The notes beneath the pieces were generated by a model. The model was not told where the DNA came from, did not search any database, and worked only from the letters and a program-made list of their open reading frames with translations. Made by a program: the position numbers and the translations under genes. A stretch of 14,391 nt of DNA from Clostridia bacterium (GTDB lineage Bacteria > Bacillota > Clostridia > Oscillospirales > Acutalibacteraceae): the NCBI GenBank assembly GCA_900766945.1, contig CAAFXD010000254.1, positions 1 to 14,391 on the forward strand. Direction: 5' to 3'. This document shows positions 1 through 6,579 of the stretch, piece by piece; the first letter of the stretch is position 1; every line of letters begins with the position of its first letter.

Positions 1-286
1 GATTCAGCGTTCCTACCATTTGTTGGGATTGATTTCTTACTTAACCGCGGGCGAGCCTGAGGTGCGCGCTTGGACGATTACCAAAGGTACAAAAGCGCCG
101 CAGGCGGCAGGGAAAATCCACAGCGATTTTGAGCGCGGCTTTATCCGTGCAGAGGTTATTTCGTTTGATGAACTGATGGATTGCGGTACGATGCAGGCGG
201 CAAAGGAAAAGGGTAAAATCCGCTCCGAGGGCAAAGAATATGTGATGCAGGACGGCGACATTGTGCTGTTCCGTTTCAATGTATAA
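1..286 (+). CDS. ychF: Ribosome-binding ATPase YchF, C-terminal part (5' truncated by window edge)
   Basis: This is the last roughly 94 codons of a YchF-type P-loop protein of the Obg/TRAFAC class. The reading frame is already open at base 2 (IQRSYHLLGL...), so the true start lies upstream. The visible part is the C-terminal TGS-containing domain. Recognisable family stretches are 'LLGLISYLTAG', 'VRAWTITKGTKAPQAAGKIH', 'DFERGFIRAEVIS' and the final 'YVMQDGDIVLFRFNV'. The G-domain with the nucleotide-binding loops is outside the window. YchF proteins bind and hydrolyse ATP rather than GTP and associate with ribosomes; this is family knowledge, not seen here. A hairpin follows 10 bases after the stop, then a tRNA gene, so ychF is probably the last protein gene of its transcript. 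Confidence 0.95.
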   Translation, partial: IQRSYHLLGLISYLTAGEPEVRAWTITKGTKAPQAAGKIHSDFERGFIRAEVISFDELMDCGTMQAAKEKGKIRSEGKEYVMQDGDIVLFRFNV

Positions 287-296
287 ATTGAAAAAT

Positions 297-324
297 AAAC
301 TGTTTCATCCCGATGAAGCAGTTT
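297..324 (+). terminator. Hairpin between ychF and tRNA-Arg, possible weak terminator
   Basis: A 12-bp stem (297-308 with 313-324, one T-G wobble) closes a 4-base loop CCCG. Only three T residues follow, within the stem itself, so it is a poor intrinsic terminator. It may instead be a processing or pausing structure just 5 bases upstream of the tRNA. Confidence 0.45.
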
Positions 325-329
325 GATAT

Positions 330-406
330 GCGCTTGTAGCTCAGCTGGATAGAGCGTTAGACTCCGACTCTAAAGGCCGCTGGTTCGAATCCAGTCAAGC
401 GCGCCA
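330..406 (+). tRNA. tRNA-Arg (anticodon CCG)
   Basis: A complete 77-base tRNA with an encoded CCA end. The acceptor stem is GCGCTTG (330-336) with CAAGCGC, discriminator G, then CCA (404-406). The D-arm starts GCTCAGCTGGATAGAGC. The anticodon stem TTAGA/TCTAA encloses the loop CTCCGAC, giving anticodon CCG, which reads the Arg codon CGG. The T-arm is GCTGG-TTCGAAT-CCAGT. It is followed almost at once by a strong hairpin terminator at 410. Confidence 0.97.
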
Positions 407-409
407 AGG

Positions 410-450
410 AAAAGCACACTTTTGTCCACAGGGCAAAGGTGTGCTTTTTC
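410..450 (+). terminator. Intrinsic terminator of tRNA-Arg
   Basis: The left arm starts AAAAGCACAC at 410 and pairs over 15 bp (410-424 with 434-448, one T-G wobble). Three more possible pairs (425-427 with 431-433) leave an ACA loop. The right arm ends in GTGCTTTTT. The A-rich 5' side and T-rich 3' side could let it act in both directions. The last 14 bases, GTGCTTTTTCAATG (441-454), recur exactly at 699-712. Confidence 0.85.
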
Positions 451-451
451 A

Positions 452-616
452 ATGATATCCGTTCCCTGTGCTCACGGGCGATATACCTGTCGGTATGATA
501 TCTGCTTCGCAGATGATATACGCTTCGCGTATTTGGAAACGGATATCATATCATACTTGCAAAGCAAGTATATCGTGCGGCATTAGCCGTATATCATATC
601 GCGTCAGCGATATATC
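452..616. repeat. Array of short hairpins with fixed GAT / ATC spacers
   Basis: About 165 bp built almost entirely of short palindromes. An outer 12-bp perfect inverted repeat (452-463 with 538-549) encloses three hairpins at 483-496, 500-514 and 518-532. Each of the three is preceded by the trinucleotide GAT (480-482, 497-499, 515-517). After the outer arm closes, three more hairpins follow at 553-571, 575-592 and 596-613. These are separated, preceded and followed by ATC (550-552, 572-574, 593-595, 614-616), the complement of GAT. Stem sequences differ between hairpins (5 to 8 bp), but nearly all begin and end with AT. Loops are TGTC, TTC, TTC, AAA, ATTA and GTCA. I see no credible coding: the open frame across it is translated palindrome. 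It resembles dispersed GATAT-rich palindromic repeats of clostridial genomes, but I cannot name a family. Confidence 0.8.
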
Positions 617-621
617 ATTAC

Positions 622-662
622 TGTGTATTCTTGTCGGTTCAAGTCCACATCACAATTTTTTT
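622..662 (+). other. tRNA T-arm-like remnant or hairpin with T-tract
   Basis: The core GGTTCAAGTCC (636-646) matches the T-arm consensus and parallels GGTTCGAATCC in the intact tRNA-Arg. No full cloverleaf can be built around it and no CCA follows. Flanking bases can pair (632-634 with 647-649, 622-625 with 651-654), and seven T residues follow at 656-662. A simple terminator-like hairpin is therefore an alternative reading. Its position, after the hairpin array and before a terminator related to that of tRNA-Arg, suggests the broken 3' end of a second tRNA, but this is inference. Confidence 0.4.
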
Positions 663-677
663 ACTACCTCTTTACAG

Positions 678-712
678 AAAAAGCACTTGCTTCGGCAGGT
701 GCTTTTTCAATG
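678..712 (+). terminator. Second AAAAAGCAC...GTGCTTTTT terminator
   Basis: A 13-bp stem (678-690 with 695-707, one T-G wobble) is capped by the very stable TTCG tetraloop. The right arm runs into a T-tract. It shares the 14-base sequence GTGCTTTTTCAATG (699-712) with the terminator directly after tRNA-Arg. No intact gene lies between the two terminators. The rest of the interval up to 802 shows nothing I can identify. Confidence 0.8.
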
Positions 713-802
713 TAATGTGTATCGGGATTTGTATAGCTTATAACCTTTTTTCCCTGTTTTGATGTATTTTCAGGAACTTTTCTTACAGTCTGCGAATTTC
801 TG

Positions 803-831
803 TTGCAATCTTTCGGAATTTGGTGTAAAAT
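803..831 (+). promoter_or_regulatory. Sigma-A-type promoter of the signal peptidase/rbgA operon
   Basis: The -35 hexamer TTGCAA (803-808), a 17-base spacer and the -10 hexamer TAAAAT (826-831) predict a transcript starting near 838. That leaves a very short leader before the first signal peptidase gene. Confidence 0.75.
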
Positions 832-850
832 ATTCAGGATAATAGGGTAG

Positions 851-1453
851 GTGTGTATTTTGAGAAAATCCGAGCAATTTGTTGTCCCATTTGAAGAATT
901 TGATACCGAAGAGATGTCGGCGCCGAAGCAATGGCAGTTTGTGTATGAATGGCTGGATTCTTTGGTCTATGCTTTTTTAACTATTTTGATTATTTTTACC
1001 TTCTGCTTCCGTATTGTCGGGGTCAGCGGGGAGTCTATGAAACCCACTTTGCAAGACGGCGATTGGCTTGCCGTGCGTGCGATTAACACGAAAATCGAAC
1101 GTGGGGATATTGTGGTGATTACCCAACCGAATTCGTTGAATGAGCCGCTGATTAAACGCGTAATTGCTCTCGGCGGGGATGAGGTCAATATTGACTTTGT
1201 CGAAGGCAAGGTCAGCGTAAACGGTGAGGTGCTGAATGAGCCGTATATTTATGAGCCGACCAACCGTATGTCCAATGTGGCTTTTCCCGTTACCGTGCCC
1301 GAAGGGTGCGTCTTTGTGATGGGTGACAACCGCAACAATTCCTTAGACAGCCGATCGAAAACCGTTGGTTTTATTGATACACGCTACATATTGGGCGTTG
1401 CTGAATTCCGCTTTTATCCTTTCGGAGAATGGTCGTTAGAGAACTATGAATGA
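851..1453 (+). CDS. lepB: Signal peptidase I, first paralog
   Basis: Type I signal peptidase, a membrane-bound serine protease that removes signal peptides from exported proteins on the outer face of the membrane. The 200-residue product has a cytoplasmic N-terminal segment (about 1-35) and one membrane span (about 36-56). The nucleophile Ser62 lies in 'SGESMKPTL' and the general base Lys102 in 'LIKRVIA'. The box 'GDNRNNSLDSR' spans 158-168, and 'G.I..RYI.G' follows it. The length suits the compact Gram-positive SipS-like type. Start choice is uncertain. GTG at 851 gives the longest frame, but its possible RBS AGGAT (836-840) would lie at or before the predicted transcript start. TTG at 860, with AGGGTAGG at 844-851, may be the real start. 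It overlaps the next gene by 8 bases. Confidence 0.95.
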   Translation: MCILRKSEQFVVPFEEFDTEEMSAPKQWQFVYEWLDSLVYAFLTILIIFTFCFRIVGVSGESMKPTLQDGDWLAVRAINTKIERGDIVVITQPNSLNEPLIKRVIALGGDEVNIDFVEGKVSVNGEVLNEPYIYEPTNRMSNVAFPVTVPEGCVFVMGDNRNNSLDSRSKTVGFIDTRYILGVAEFRFYPFGEWSLENYE

Positions 1454-1979
1454 GAAAACAATTCGCAATATTTATGATTTTGCCTCGATATTGGTCTCCG
1501 CTGTTTTGGCGGTATGTTTGATTTTCACCTTTGTTTTTAAGATTTCCGCCGTAGACGGTGATTCTATGAACAATACCCTCCACAATGGTGACAAGGTGTT
1601 GATTACCGCGCGGGATTGGACAATCGAACGCGGGGACATTGTTGTCATTTCCCAACCGAATGCATTTAACAAGGTGCTGATTAAGCGCGTAATTGCGACC
1701 GAGGGGCAGACCGTTGAAATCAACGGAAAAACCCATCAGGTGATTGTAGACGGTGCGGTTTTAGAGGAACCCTACATTGCACAACCGCTGATCGTCCAAG
1801 GGACTTGGAACTATCCGGTGACGGTGCCCGAAGGCTGTGTCTTTGTGATGGGGGACAATCGCAATCGCTCTACCGACAGCCGCGACAGTGCAGTCGGTAT
1901 GATTGATACCCGCTACATTGTCGGCGAAGCCGTTTACCGTATCGGTGACAGTCAGTTGCTGATAAACAACGCGGAGTAA
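1446..1979 (+). CDS. lepB: Signal peptidase I, second paralog
   Basis: A second type I signal peptidase of 177 residues, clearly homologous to the gene before it. The membrane span is at about 11-31, the nucleophile Ser40 in 'DGDSMNNTL', the general base Lys80 in 'VLIKRVIA', and the box 'GDNRNRSTDSR' at 136-146. Both catalytic residues are intact, so it should be active. It lacks the longer cytoplasmic N-terminus of the first copy. The start ATG at 1446 overlaps the end of the first gene (ATGAATGA), which suggests translational coupling and a tandem duplication. Several stretches are shared, for example 'IERGDIVVI.QPN', 'VPEGCVFVMGDNRN' and 'IDTRYI.G'. The two enzymes may differ in substrate preference; nothing here shows that directly. 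Confidence 0.95.
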   Translation: MNEKTIRNIYDFASILVSAVLAVCLIFTFVFKISAVDGDSMNNTLHNGDKVLITARDWTIERGDIVVISQPNAFNKVLIKRVIATEGQTVEINGKTHQVIVDGAVLEEPYIAQPLIVQGTWNYPVTVPEGCVFVMGDNRNRSTDSRDSAVGMIDTRYIVGEAVYRIGDSQLLINNAE

Positions 1980-1985
1980 CAGAGT

Positions 1986-2855
1986 ATGGCAGATTCAATT
2001 AAGCAAACTGTGCAATGGTTCCCGGGGCATATGGCGAAAACACGGCGGCTGATTAAAGAATGCTTGCCGCAGGTGGACGCCGTAACCGAGGTATTGGACG
2101 CGCGTGTGCCCGAAAGCAGCCGCAATCCCGAACTCTCCGATTTAATCGGAGATAAACCGCGTATTGTCCTGCTCAACAAATGCGATGTTGCCGATGACCG
2201 TGCAACAAAGCAGTGGGTGGCGCATTATCAAAAGACCTGTGCGGCGGTTTTACCTGTGGACTGCAAAAGCGGCAAAGGCTTAAATCAATTTGTGCCGTTA
2301 ATGCGTGAGGTCTTAAAAGAAAAAATCGAAAAAAACGAAGCCCGCGGTATGGCAGGAAAGCCCTTGCGGATTATGGTCGTTGGGATTCCGAATACGGGAA
2401 AATCCTCTTTTATCAATAAAATGGCAGGGCGTAACCGCGCCGAAGTTGCCGACAAAGCGGGCGTAACACGCCACAACCGTTGGTTTGTTATCGGCAACGG
2501 GATGGAACTGCTCGACACGCCCGGTGTTCTGTGGCCGAAATTCGATGACCCGAAGGTCGGCGACAAATTGGCATTTATCGGGTCTGTGAAGGATACGGTT
2601 GTCGATTGCGAAACTTTGGCGGTAAGGCTTTTGGAGATTATGCAGACCGAATACGCCGACCGCCTTTCGGAACGCTATAAAATCAGCGATTTTGCAGATT
2701 TACAGCCGTGGGAGCTGTTGGAGTTAATCGGGCGAAAGCGCGGTATGATTATCAAGGGCGGTGAAGTGGATTACACCCGTGTTTCCGTCATGCTGTTGGA
2801 CGAATACCGCGGCGGCAAGCTCGGGAAAATCACGCTCGACAGAGTGGGTGAATGA
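1986..2855 (+). CDS. rbgA: Ribosome biogenesis GTPase RbgA (YlqF)
   Basis: A 289-residue circularly permuted GTPase needed for late 50S subunit assembly in Firmicutes (family knowledge). The GTPase motifs appear in permuted order: G4 'NKCD' at 64-67 and G5-like 'DCKSGKG' at 92-98 precede G1 'GIPNTGKSS' at 133-141. G2-region 'AGVTRHN' at 158-164 and G3 'DTPG' at 177-180 follow. The N-terminal 'WFPGHMAKTRR' is a hallmark of the YlqF/RbgA group. The C-terminal region (about 205-289) corresponds to the RNA-binding domain. It starts 6 bases after the second signal peptidase and ends directly against rnhB, matching the known Firmicutes order signal peptidase - ylqF - rnhB. In other genomes rplS often precedes this cluster; it is not in this window. 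Confidence 0.97.
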   Translation: MADSIKQTVQWFPGHMAKTRRLIKECLPQVDAVTEVLDARVPESSRNPELSDLIGDKPRIVLLNKCDVADDRATKQWVAHYQKTCAAVLPVDCKSGKGLNQFVPLMREVLKEKIEKNEARGMAGKPLRIMVVGIPNTGKSSFINKMAGRNRAEVADKAGVTRHNRWFVIGNGMELLDTPGVLWPKFDDPKVGDKLAFIGSVKDTVVDCETLAVRLLEIMQTEYADRLSERYKISDFADLQPWELLELIGRKRGMIIKGGEVDYTRVSVMLLDEYRGGKLGKITLDRVGE

Positions 2856-3473
2856 ATGGTAGATTTTTCGATTGAAAACGAATACGGTAATCAGGGATAC
2901 AGCGTCATTTGCGGGGTAGATGAAGCGGGCAGAGGTCCGCTTGCGGGCCCCGTATATGCCGCTGCTGTCATTTTAAGCCCCGATACGGTGATTGAGGGCT
3001 TAAACGACTCCAAAAAACTGACCGAGAAAAAACGCGAGGCACTTTTCCCAATGATACAGGAAAAAGCGATTGCGTACGGTATCGGGTTTGCCACGGAACG
3101 GGAAATTGATGAAATTAATATATTAAATGCAACCTTTTTGGCAATGCGCCGTGCGGTGGAGCAGTTGTCGGTAACGCCGGATTTGCTGTTGATTGACGGC
3201 AACCAAAAGCCGAAAATCGGTGTGTGCCCGGAAGTAACTGTCATAAAGGGTGATGCAAAATCAATGTCGATTGCGGCGGCTTCCGTGCTTGCGAAAGTCA
3301 GCCGTGACCGCTTTATGTTGGAACTTGCTAAAACTTATCCGCAGTATGCGTTTGAAAAACACAAAGGCTACGGTACAAAACTCCATTATGAAAAACTTGC
3401 CGCATTCGGCATATCTCCCGTACATCGCAAAACCTTTTTGAAAAAGATTATCGGAGAAAACGAGAATGGATAA
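2856..3473 (+). CDS. rnhB: Ribonuclease HII
   Basis: A 205-residue RNase HII, which cuts RNA in RNA/DNA hybrids and removes single ribonucleotides misincorporated in DNA. The signature 'GVDEAGRGPLAGP' (20-32) contains the metal ligands Asp22 and Glu23. 'LLIDGN' gives Asp114 and 'KGDAKS' gives Asp133, completing the presumed acidic tetrad. The conserved 'SIAAASVLAKVSRDR' follows at 138-152, and 'HKGYGTK.H' at 169-177. The start ATG begins on the base after the rbgA stop TGA, and the 3' end overlaps the next gene by 8 bases, so expression should be coupled within the operon. Confidence 0.97.
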   Translation: MVDFSIENEYGNQGYSVICGVDEAGRGPLAGPVYAAAVILSPDTVIEGLNDSKKLTEKKREALFPMIQEKAIAYGIGFATEREIDEINILNATFLAMRRAVEQLSVTPDLLLIDGNQKPKIGVCPEVTVIKGDAKSMSIAAASVLAKVSRDRFMLELAKTYPQYAFEKHKGYGTKLHYEKLAAFGISPVHRKTFLKKIIGENENG

Positions 3474-3831
3474 GGCGAAAACCGGATCGCGCGGCGAGGT
3501 AGAAGCGTCCCGCTATTTGCGCGAAAAGGGGTATCGAATTATTGCGGCAAATTATCGTTGCCGTTTGGGCGAAATTGACATTATCGCTGAAAATGAAAAA
3601 TATATTTGCTTTACAGAGGTAAAAACACGCGCGGAAAACAGTCGTTTTTCGGCGGCAGACGCGGTGGATTTTTCCAAGCGGAAAAAGTTGATTGCGGCGG
3701 CAAATTTGTTTTTGGCGCAGTATGACGGCGTAAAACAACCGCGGTTTGATATTGTTGAGGTGTATATGCACGGCGAAACGATTCGCAAAATCCGCCTCAT
3801 CAAAAATGCGTATAACGGAGAGGGCGAATGA
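3466..3831 (+). CDS. yraN: YraN family (UPF0102) endonuclease-like protein
   Basis: A 121-residue protein of the YraN/UPF0102 family, which adopts a PD-(D/E)XK nuclease-like fold; its cellular role is not settled. The family pattern is intact: 'GSRGEVEASRYLREKGY' (7-23), 'NYRCRLGEIDIIA' (29-41) carrying the Glu and Asp expected in the active site, and 'FTEVKTR' (49-55) with the E-x-K pair. A C-terminal 'RFDIVEV' follows at 93-99. It overlaps rnhB by 8 bases and the following dipeptidase gene by 4 (ATGA). The placement next to rnhB is typical of Firmicutes and hints at a role in nucleic acid metabolism, which is inference from context. Confidence 0.93.
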   Translation: MDKAKTGSRGEVEASRYLREKGYRIIAANYRCRLGEIDIIAENEKYICFTEVKTRAENSRFSAADAVDFSKRKKLIAAANLFLAQYDGVKQPRFDIVEVYMHGETIRKIRLIKNAYNGEGE

Positions 3832-4766
3832 GATTTTTTGATTTTCACTGTGATACCATCGGCGAGTGCTGTTTGCAAAAGAAACACCTTGCAGACAATG
3901 ATTTGCACATTAGCCTGCGAAAAAGTAAATGTTTTGAGAAATACGGACAGGTGTTTGCCATATGGATTCCCGATGAAAAGCGGGGGGCGGCGGCTTTTAC
4001 CTATTATCAAGCCGTGCGGGATTGCTTTTACGGGGAATGTGCCGAAAATGCGGAAAAAATCCTACCCTGTAAAACTGCGGCAGATATTGAAACGGCATTT
4101 TGTGCGCAAAAAGTTGCCGCTATACTTTCCGTGGAGGGCGGTGCGGTGTTGGGCGGCGACCTCGAAAAACTCGATAAGCTCTATCAAGACGGCGTGCGGT
4201 TGATGACGCTGACTTGGAACGATACGAACGAAATTGCCAACGGCTGTTTTGCAAAAGACAAAGGCGGGCTTACCGATTTCGGCAAACGCATTGTGCAAAA
4301 AATGCAGAATCTGCATATGCTGGTGGATGTGTCTCACCTCAATGCGCGCGGTTTTTATGATGTGGCGGAACATACCGATAAGCCGTTCTTGGCAAGCCAT
4401 TCCGATGCCGATATTGTAGACAATCCCTATGCAAAAGCGCGCAATTTGACTGATGACCAAATCAAGGTGTTGGTTGCGCGTAACGGGCTTATCGGTATCA
4501 ATTTATGCGCCGATTTTTTGGGAAACAACGGGCAAACGGGGGCAGATGCGGTTTTGCGCCATATTTCGCATTTTTTGGATTTGGGTGCAGAGCCTATTTT
4601 GGCGTTCGGCTGTGACTATGACGGCTGTACCGTGCACCCATCCTTGAACGGGATAGAGAATATCCCGTATCTTGCCGATTACCTTTTACAGCACGGCATT
4701 TCCGAAAAAACACTGCAAAATATTTTCTTTGAAAACGGATATAGATTTCTCATTGCAAATCTTTAA
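3828..4766 (+). CDS. Membrane dipeptidase (peptidase family M19)
   Basis: A 312-residue zinc dipeptidase related to renal dipeptidase. All expected metal ligands are present with family-like spacing: His7 and Asp9 in 'DFHCDT', the bridging Glu103 in 'LSVEGG', His170 in 'VDVSHLN' and His191 in 'ASHSDA'. Asp263 in 'FGCDYDG' is the catalytic-site aspartate. The His170-His191 interval of 21 matches the mammalian enzyme. No signal peptide or membrane span is visible, so it is probably cytoplasmic; 'membrane dipeptidase' is only the family name. It likely hydrolyses dipeptides, possibly including D-amino acid ones, but the substrate cannot be read from sequence. The start overlaps yraN by 4 bases, so it is the last gene of the operon. 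Confidence 0.93.
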   Translation: MRFFDFHCDTIGECCLQKKHLADNDLHISLRKSKCFEKYGQVFAIWIPDEKRGAAAFTYYQAVRDCFYGECAENAEKILPCKTAADIETAFCAQKVAAILSVEGGAVLGGDLEKLDKLYQDGVRLMTLTWNDTNEIANGCFAKDKGGLTDFGKRIVQKMQNLHMLVDVSHLNARGFYDVAEHTDKPFLASHSDADIVDNPYAKARNLTDDQIKVLVARNGLIGINLCADFLGNNGQTGADAVLRHISHFLDLGAEPILAFGCDYDGCTVHPSLNGIENIPYLADYLLQHGISEKTLQNIFFENGYRFLIANL

Positions 4767-4781
4767 AACCTATGGTAGAAT
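4753..4781 (+). promoter_or_regulatory. Promoter of threonine synthase gene
   Basis: The -35 hexamer TTGCAA (4753-4758), a 17-base spacer and the -10 hexamer TAGAAT (4776-4781), preceded by TGG (extended -10 style), make a good sigma-A-type promoter. Its -35 lies inside the last codons of the dipeptidase gene. No terminator is seen between the two genes, so some read-through is possible. Confidence 0.7.
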
Positions 4782-4811
4782 ATGTTGAATTTTATGTTGG
4801 GAGTGTAACGT

Positions 4812-6305
4812 ATGGTGTATACGAGTACAAGAGACAGTTCCGTGCGCGTTTCTGCGGCGGAGGCGATTGCGAAAGGCATTTCGGCGGACGGCGGTTTGTT
4901 CGTGCCGATGACCATTCCGACGCTTAACCTTGTGGATATTGAAAAATTGGCGCGCCTTGACTACATCGGGCGTGCAAAAGAGGTCTTAAAACTCTACTTA
5001 ACCGATTTTACCGATGATGAGCTTTCTATGTGCGTAGAGGGCGCTTATAAGGCAGAAAAATTCAGTTCTCCGCAGATTGCGCCGCTGTACGCGCTCAATG
5101 ATACGACGAATATTTTGGAACTTTGGAGAGGGCCTACCTGTGCTTTTAAGGATATGGCATTGCAACTTTTGCCGTATTTGCTGACGGTTTCCGCCAATAA
5201 AACGCTGAAAGACACCAAAATCGTGATTTTGGTTGCCACCTCGGGCGACACGGGCAAAGCGGCGTTGGAAGGCTTCAAAGATGTGCCGAATACCGAAATC
5301 TTGGTATTTTATCCTGTGGACGGCGTCAGCCCCATGCAAAAACTGCAAATGACCACGCAAGAGGGGAATAACGTCAGCGTTTGCGCGATTGAGGGCAATT
5401 TTGACGATGCACAAAGCGGCGTGAAGTCTATTTTTACCAACCGCGAAATCGAAAAGAAGTTTACAGAAAATCATTTGGCATTTTCTTCGGCAAACTCCAT
5501 TAACTGGGGCAGATTGGTGCCGCAGATTGTCTATTATGTTTCGGCTTATTGCGATATGGTCAAATCCGAACGCTTAAAGCTCGGCGCACCAATGAATGTG
5601 GTTGTGCCGACGGGCAATTTCGGCAATATTTTGGCGGCATATTACGCAAAGCAAATGGGTGTGCCGATTGGTAAACTGATTTGTGCTTCCAATGCGAATA
5701 ATGTGTTGACGGACTTCTTAACCACGGGTACTTATAATAAAAACCGTCCGTTTTACTGCACCACTTCGCCGTCGATGGATATTTTGATTTCCAGTAATTT
5801 GGAGCGTTTGCTGTTTGCGCTCTCCGGGCAGGATGCCGAACAGACCAAGGCGCTTATGGAGCAGCTTGCGGCAAACGGCACCTATACCGTCAGCGAAAAA
5901 ATTCAAAAATCCATTTCGGAATTGTTTGCGGCAGGGTATTGTGACGATGCCGATACCAAGCGCACCATTCGTAAAATCTTTGACGAATACAATTATCTTT
6001 GCGATACGCATACGGCGGTTGCCGTCAATGTGTATGCGGCATATAAAATGAAAACGGGAGATAATACACCGACCGTAATTGCCTCCACCGCCAATCCGTA
6101 CAAGTTCTCAAAGAGTGTGTTAAGCGCGTTGGAAAACAACATTCAGTCGCAGGACGAGTTCTCCATGGTGGAAGAATTGCATGAAAAATCCGGTGCACCC
6201 GTGCCGCCGCAACTTGCGACCTTGAAAGGGAAAACCCCGCGCTTTACCAAGGTTGCCGCAAAAGAGGATATGGCGCAGGTCGTATTTGAAATGCTCGGCA
6301 TATAA
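4812..6305 (+). CDS. thrC: Threonine synthase
   Basis: A 497-residue PLP enzyme that converts O-phosphohomoserine to threonine, the last step of the pathway. The N-terminal 'YTSTRDSSVRVSAAEAI..G.S.DGGLFVP' is typical of the long-form bacterial and fungal ThrC group. The PLP lysine is Lys113 in 'GPTCAFKDMALQ', and the phosphate-binding region is 'ATSGDTGKAAL' (142-152). 'VVPTGNFGN' and 'SANSINWGR' are further conserved stretches. The start ATG at 4812 has GGGAG about 8 bases upstream. It stands alone, with its own promoter and terminator and no hom or thrB beside it. Confidence 0.97.
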   Translation: MVYTSTRDSSVRVSAAEAIAKGISADGGLFVPMTIPTLNLVDIEKLARLDYIGRAKEVLKLYLTDFTDDELSMCVEGAYKAEKFSSPQIAPLYALNDTTNILELWRGPTCAFKDMALQLLPYLLTVSANKTLKDTKIVILVATSGDTGKAALEGFKDVPNTEILVFYPVDGVSPMQKLQMTTQEGNNVSVCAIEGNFDDAQSGVKSIFTNREIEKKFTENHLAFSSANSINWGRLVPQIVYYVSAYCDMVKSERLKLGAPMNVVVPTGNFGNILAAYYAKQMGVPIGKLICASNANNVLTDFLTTGTYNKNRPFYCTTSPSMDILISSNLERLLFALSGQDAEQTKALMEQLAANGTYTVSEKIQKSISELFAAGYCDDADTKRTIRKIFDEYNYLCDTHTAVAVNVYAAYKMKTGDNTPTVIASTANPYKFSKSVLSALENNIQSQDEFSMVEELHEKSGAPVPPQLATLKGKTPRFTKVAAKEDMAQVVFEMLGI

Positions 6306-6345
6306 AACGAAAAGAGAGTGGCAGTTTTACCACTCTCCTCGTTTT
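6304..6345. terminator. Bidirectional terminator between thrC and the DUF1540 gene
   Basis: The outer pairs AAAACGA (6304-6310) with TCGTTTT (6339-6345) and the inner 8-bp stem GAGAGTGG (6314-6321) with CCACTCTC (6330-6337) form a long interrupted hairpin. T-rich tails occur on both strands. It can end both thrC from the left and the convergent small gene from the right. Confidence 0.85.
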
Positions 6346-6356
6346 ATTTGGCTGTT

Positions 6357-6509
6357 TCAGTTTTTCGCCTGAAATGTGCCGCACTCGGTTTCACTGCACT
6401 TGCAGGGCTCGTGGCTGCATTGACAGCCGACCATAATTTCATCTGCGGTGCAGGTGGTTTTCCCTTCGTGATATACACAGTTGCTGACGTTACATTTGAT
6501 TTCGTTCAT
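6357..6509 (-). CDS. DUF1540 cysteine-rich mini-protein
   Basis: A 50-residue protein on the minus strand, easy to miss because it is short. It begins MNEIKCNVSNCVYHEG. Eight cysteines lie at 6, 11, 20, 29, 31, 36, 38 and 43. The pattern C-x4-C-x8-C followed by 'ADEIMV' and a C-terminal 'SETECGTFQ' fits the DUF1540 family, which is common in Clostridia and spore formers. The start is well supported: AAAGGAGG (6518-6525, minus strand) sits 8 bases before ATG. The cysteine pattern suggests metal binding, but the function is unknown. The gene faces thrC and shares its terminator. Two TTGACA hexamers lie upstream on its strand at 6572-6577 and 6581-6586, without a clean -10. Confidence 0.9.
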   Translation of the reverse strand: MNEIKCNVSNCVYHEGKTTCTADEIMVGCQCSHEPCKCSETECGTFQAKN

Positions 6510-6551
6510 TTTGTTTGCCTCCTTTCAACCGTAGTTTTTGAATTTTCTATG

Positions 6552-6567
6552 CATTTATGCATAAATG
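6552..6567. promoter_or_regulatory. 16-bp perfect palindrome, candidate operator
   Basis: CATTTATGCATAAATG is a perfect palindrome located between the divergent DUF1540 and metallophosphoesterase genes. It lies 12 bases before the phosphoesterase start and just downstream of the TTGACA hexamers on the minus strand. That position would suit a dimeric repressor controlling one or both genes. It is AT-rich and could be coincidental. Confidence 0.4.
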
Positions 6568-6579
6568 AGGTTGTCAAAA

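Noticed and set aside
452..616. CRISPR array
   Set aside because: The units are self-complementary hairpins of different sequence with 3-base spacers, not identical repeats with long unique spacers, and no cas gene is nearby.
468..743. 91-codon open frame on the + strand over the hairpin array
   Set aside because: It translates palindromic repeats and a terminator. There is no Shine-Dalgarno sequence, and the composition (many Ile, Ser, Tyr from ATA/TAT runs) reflects the repeats.
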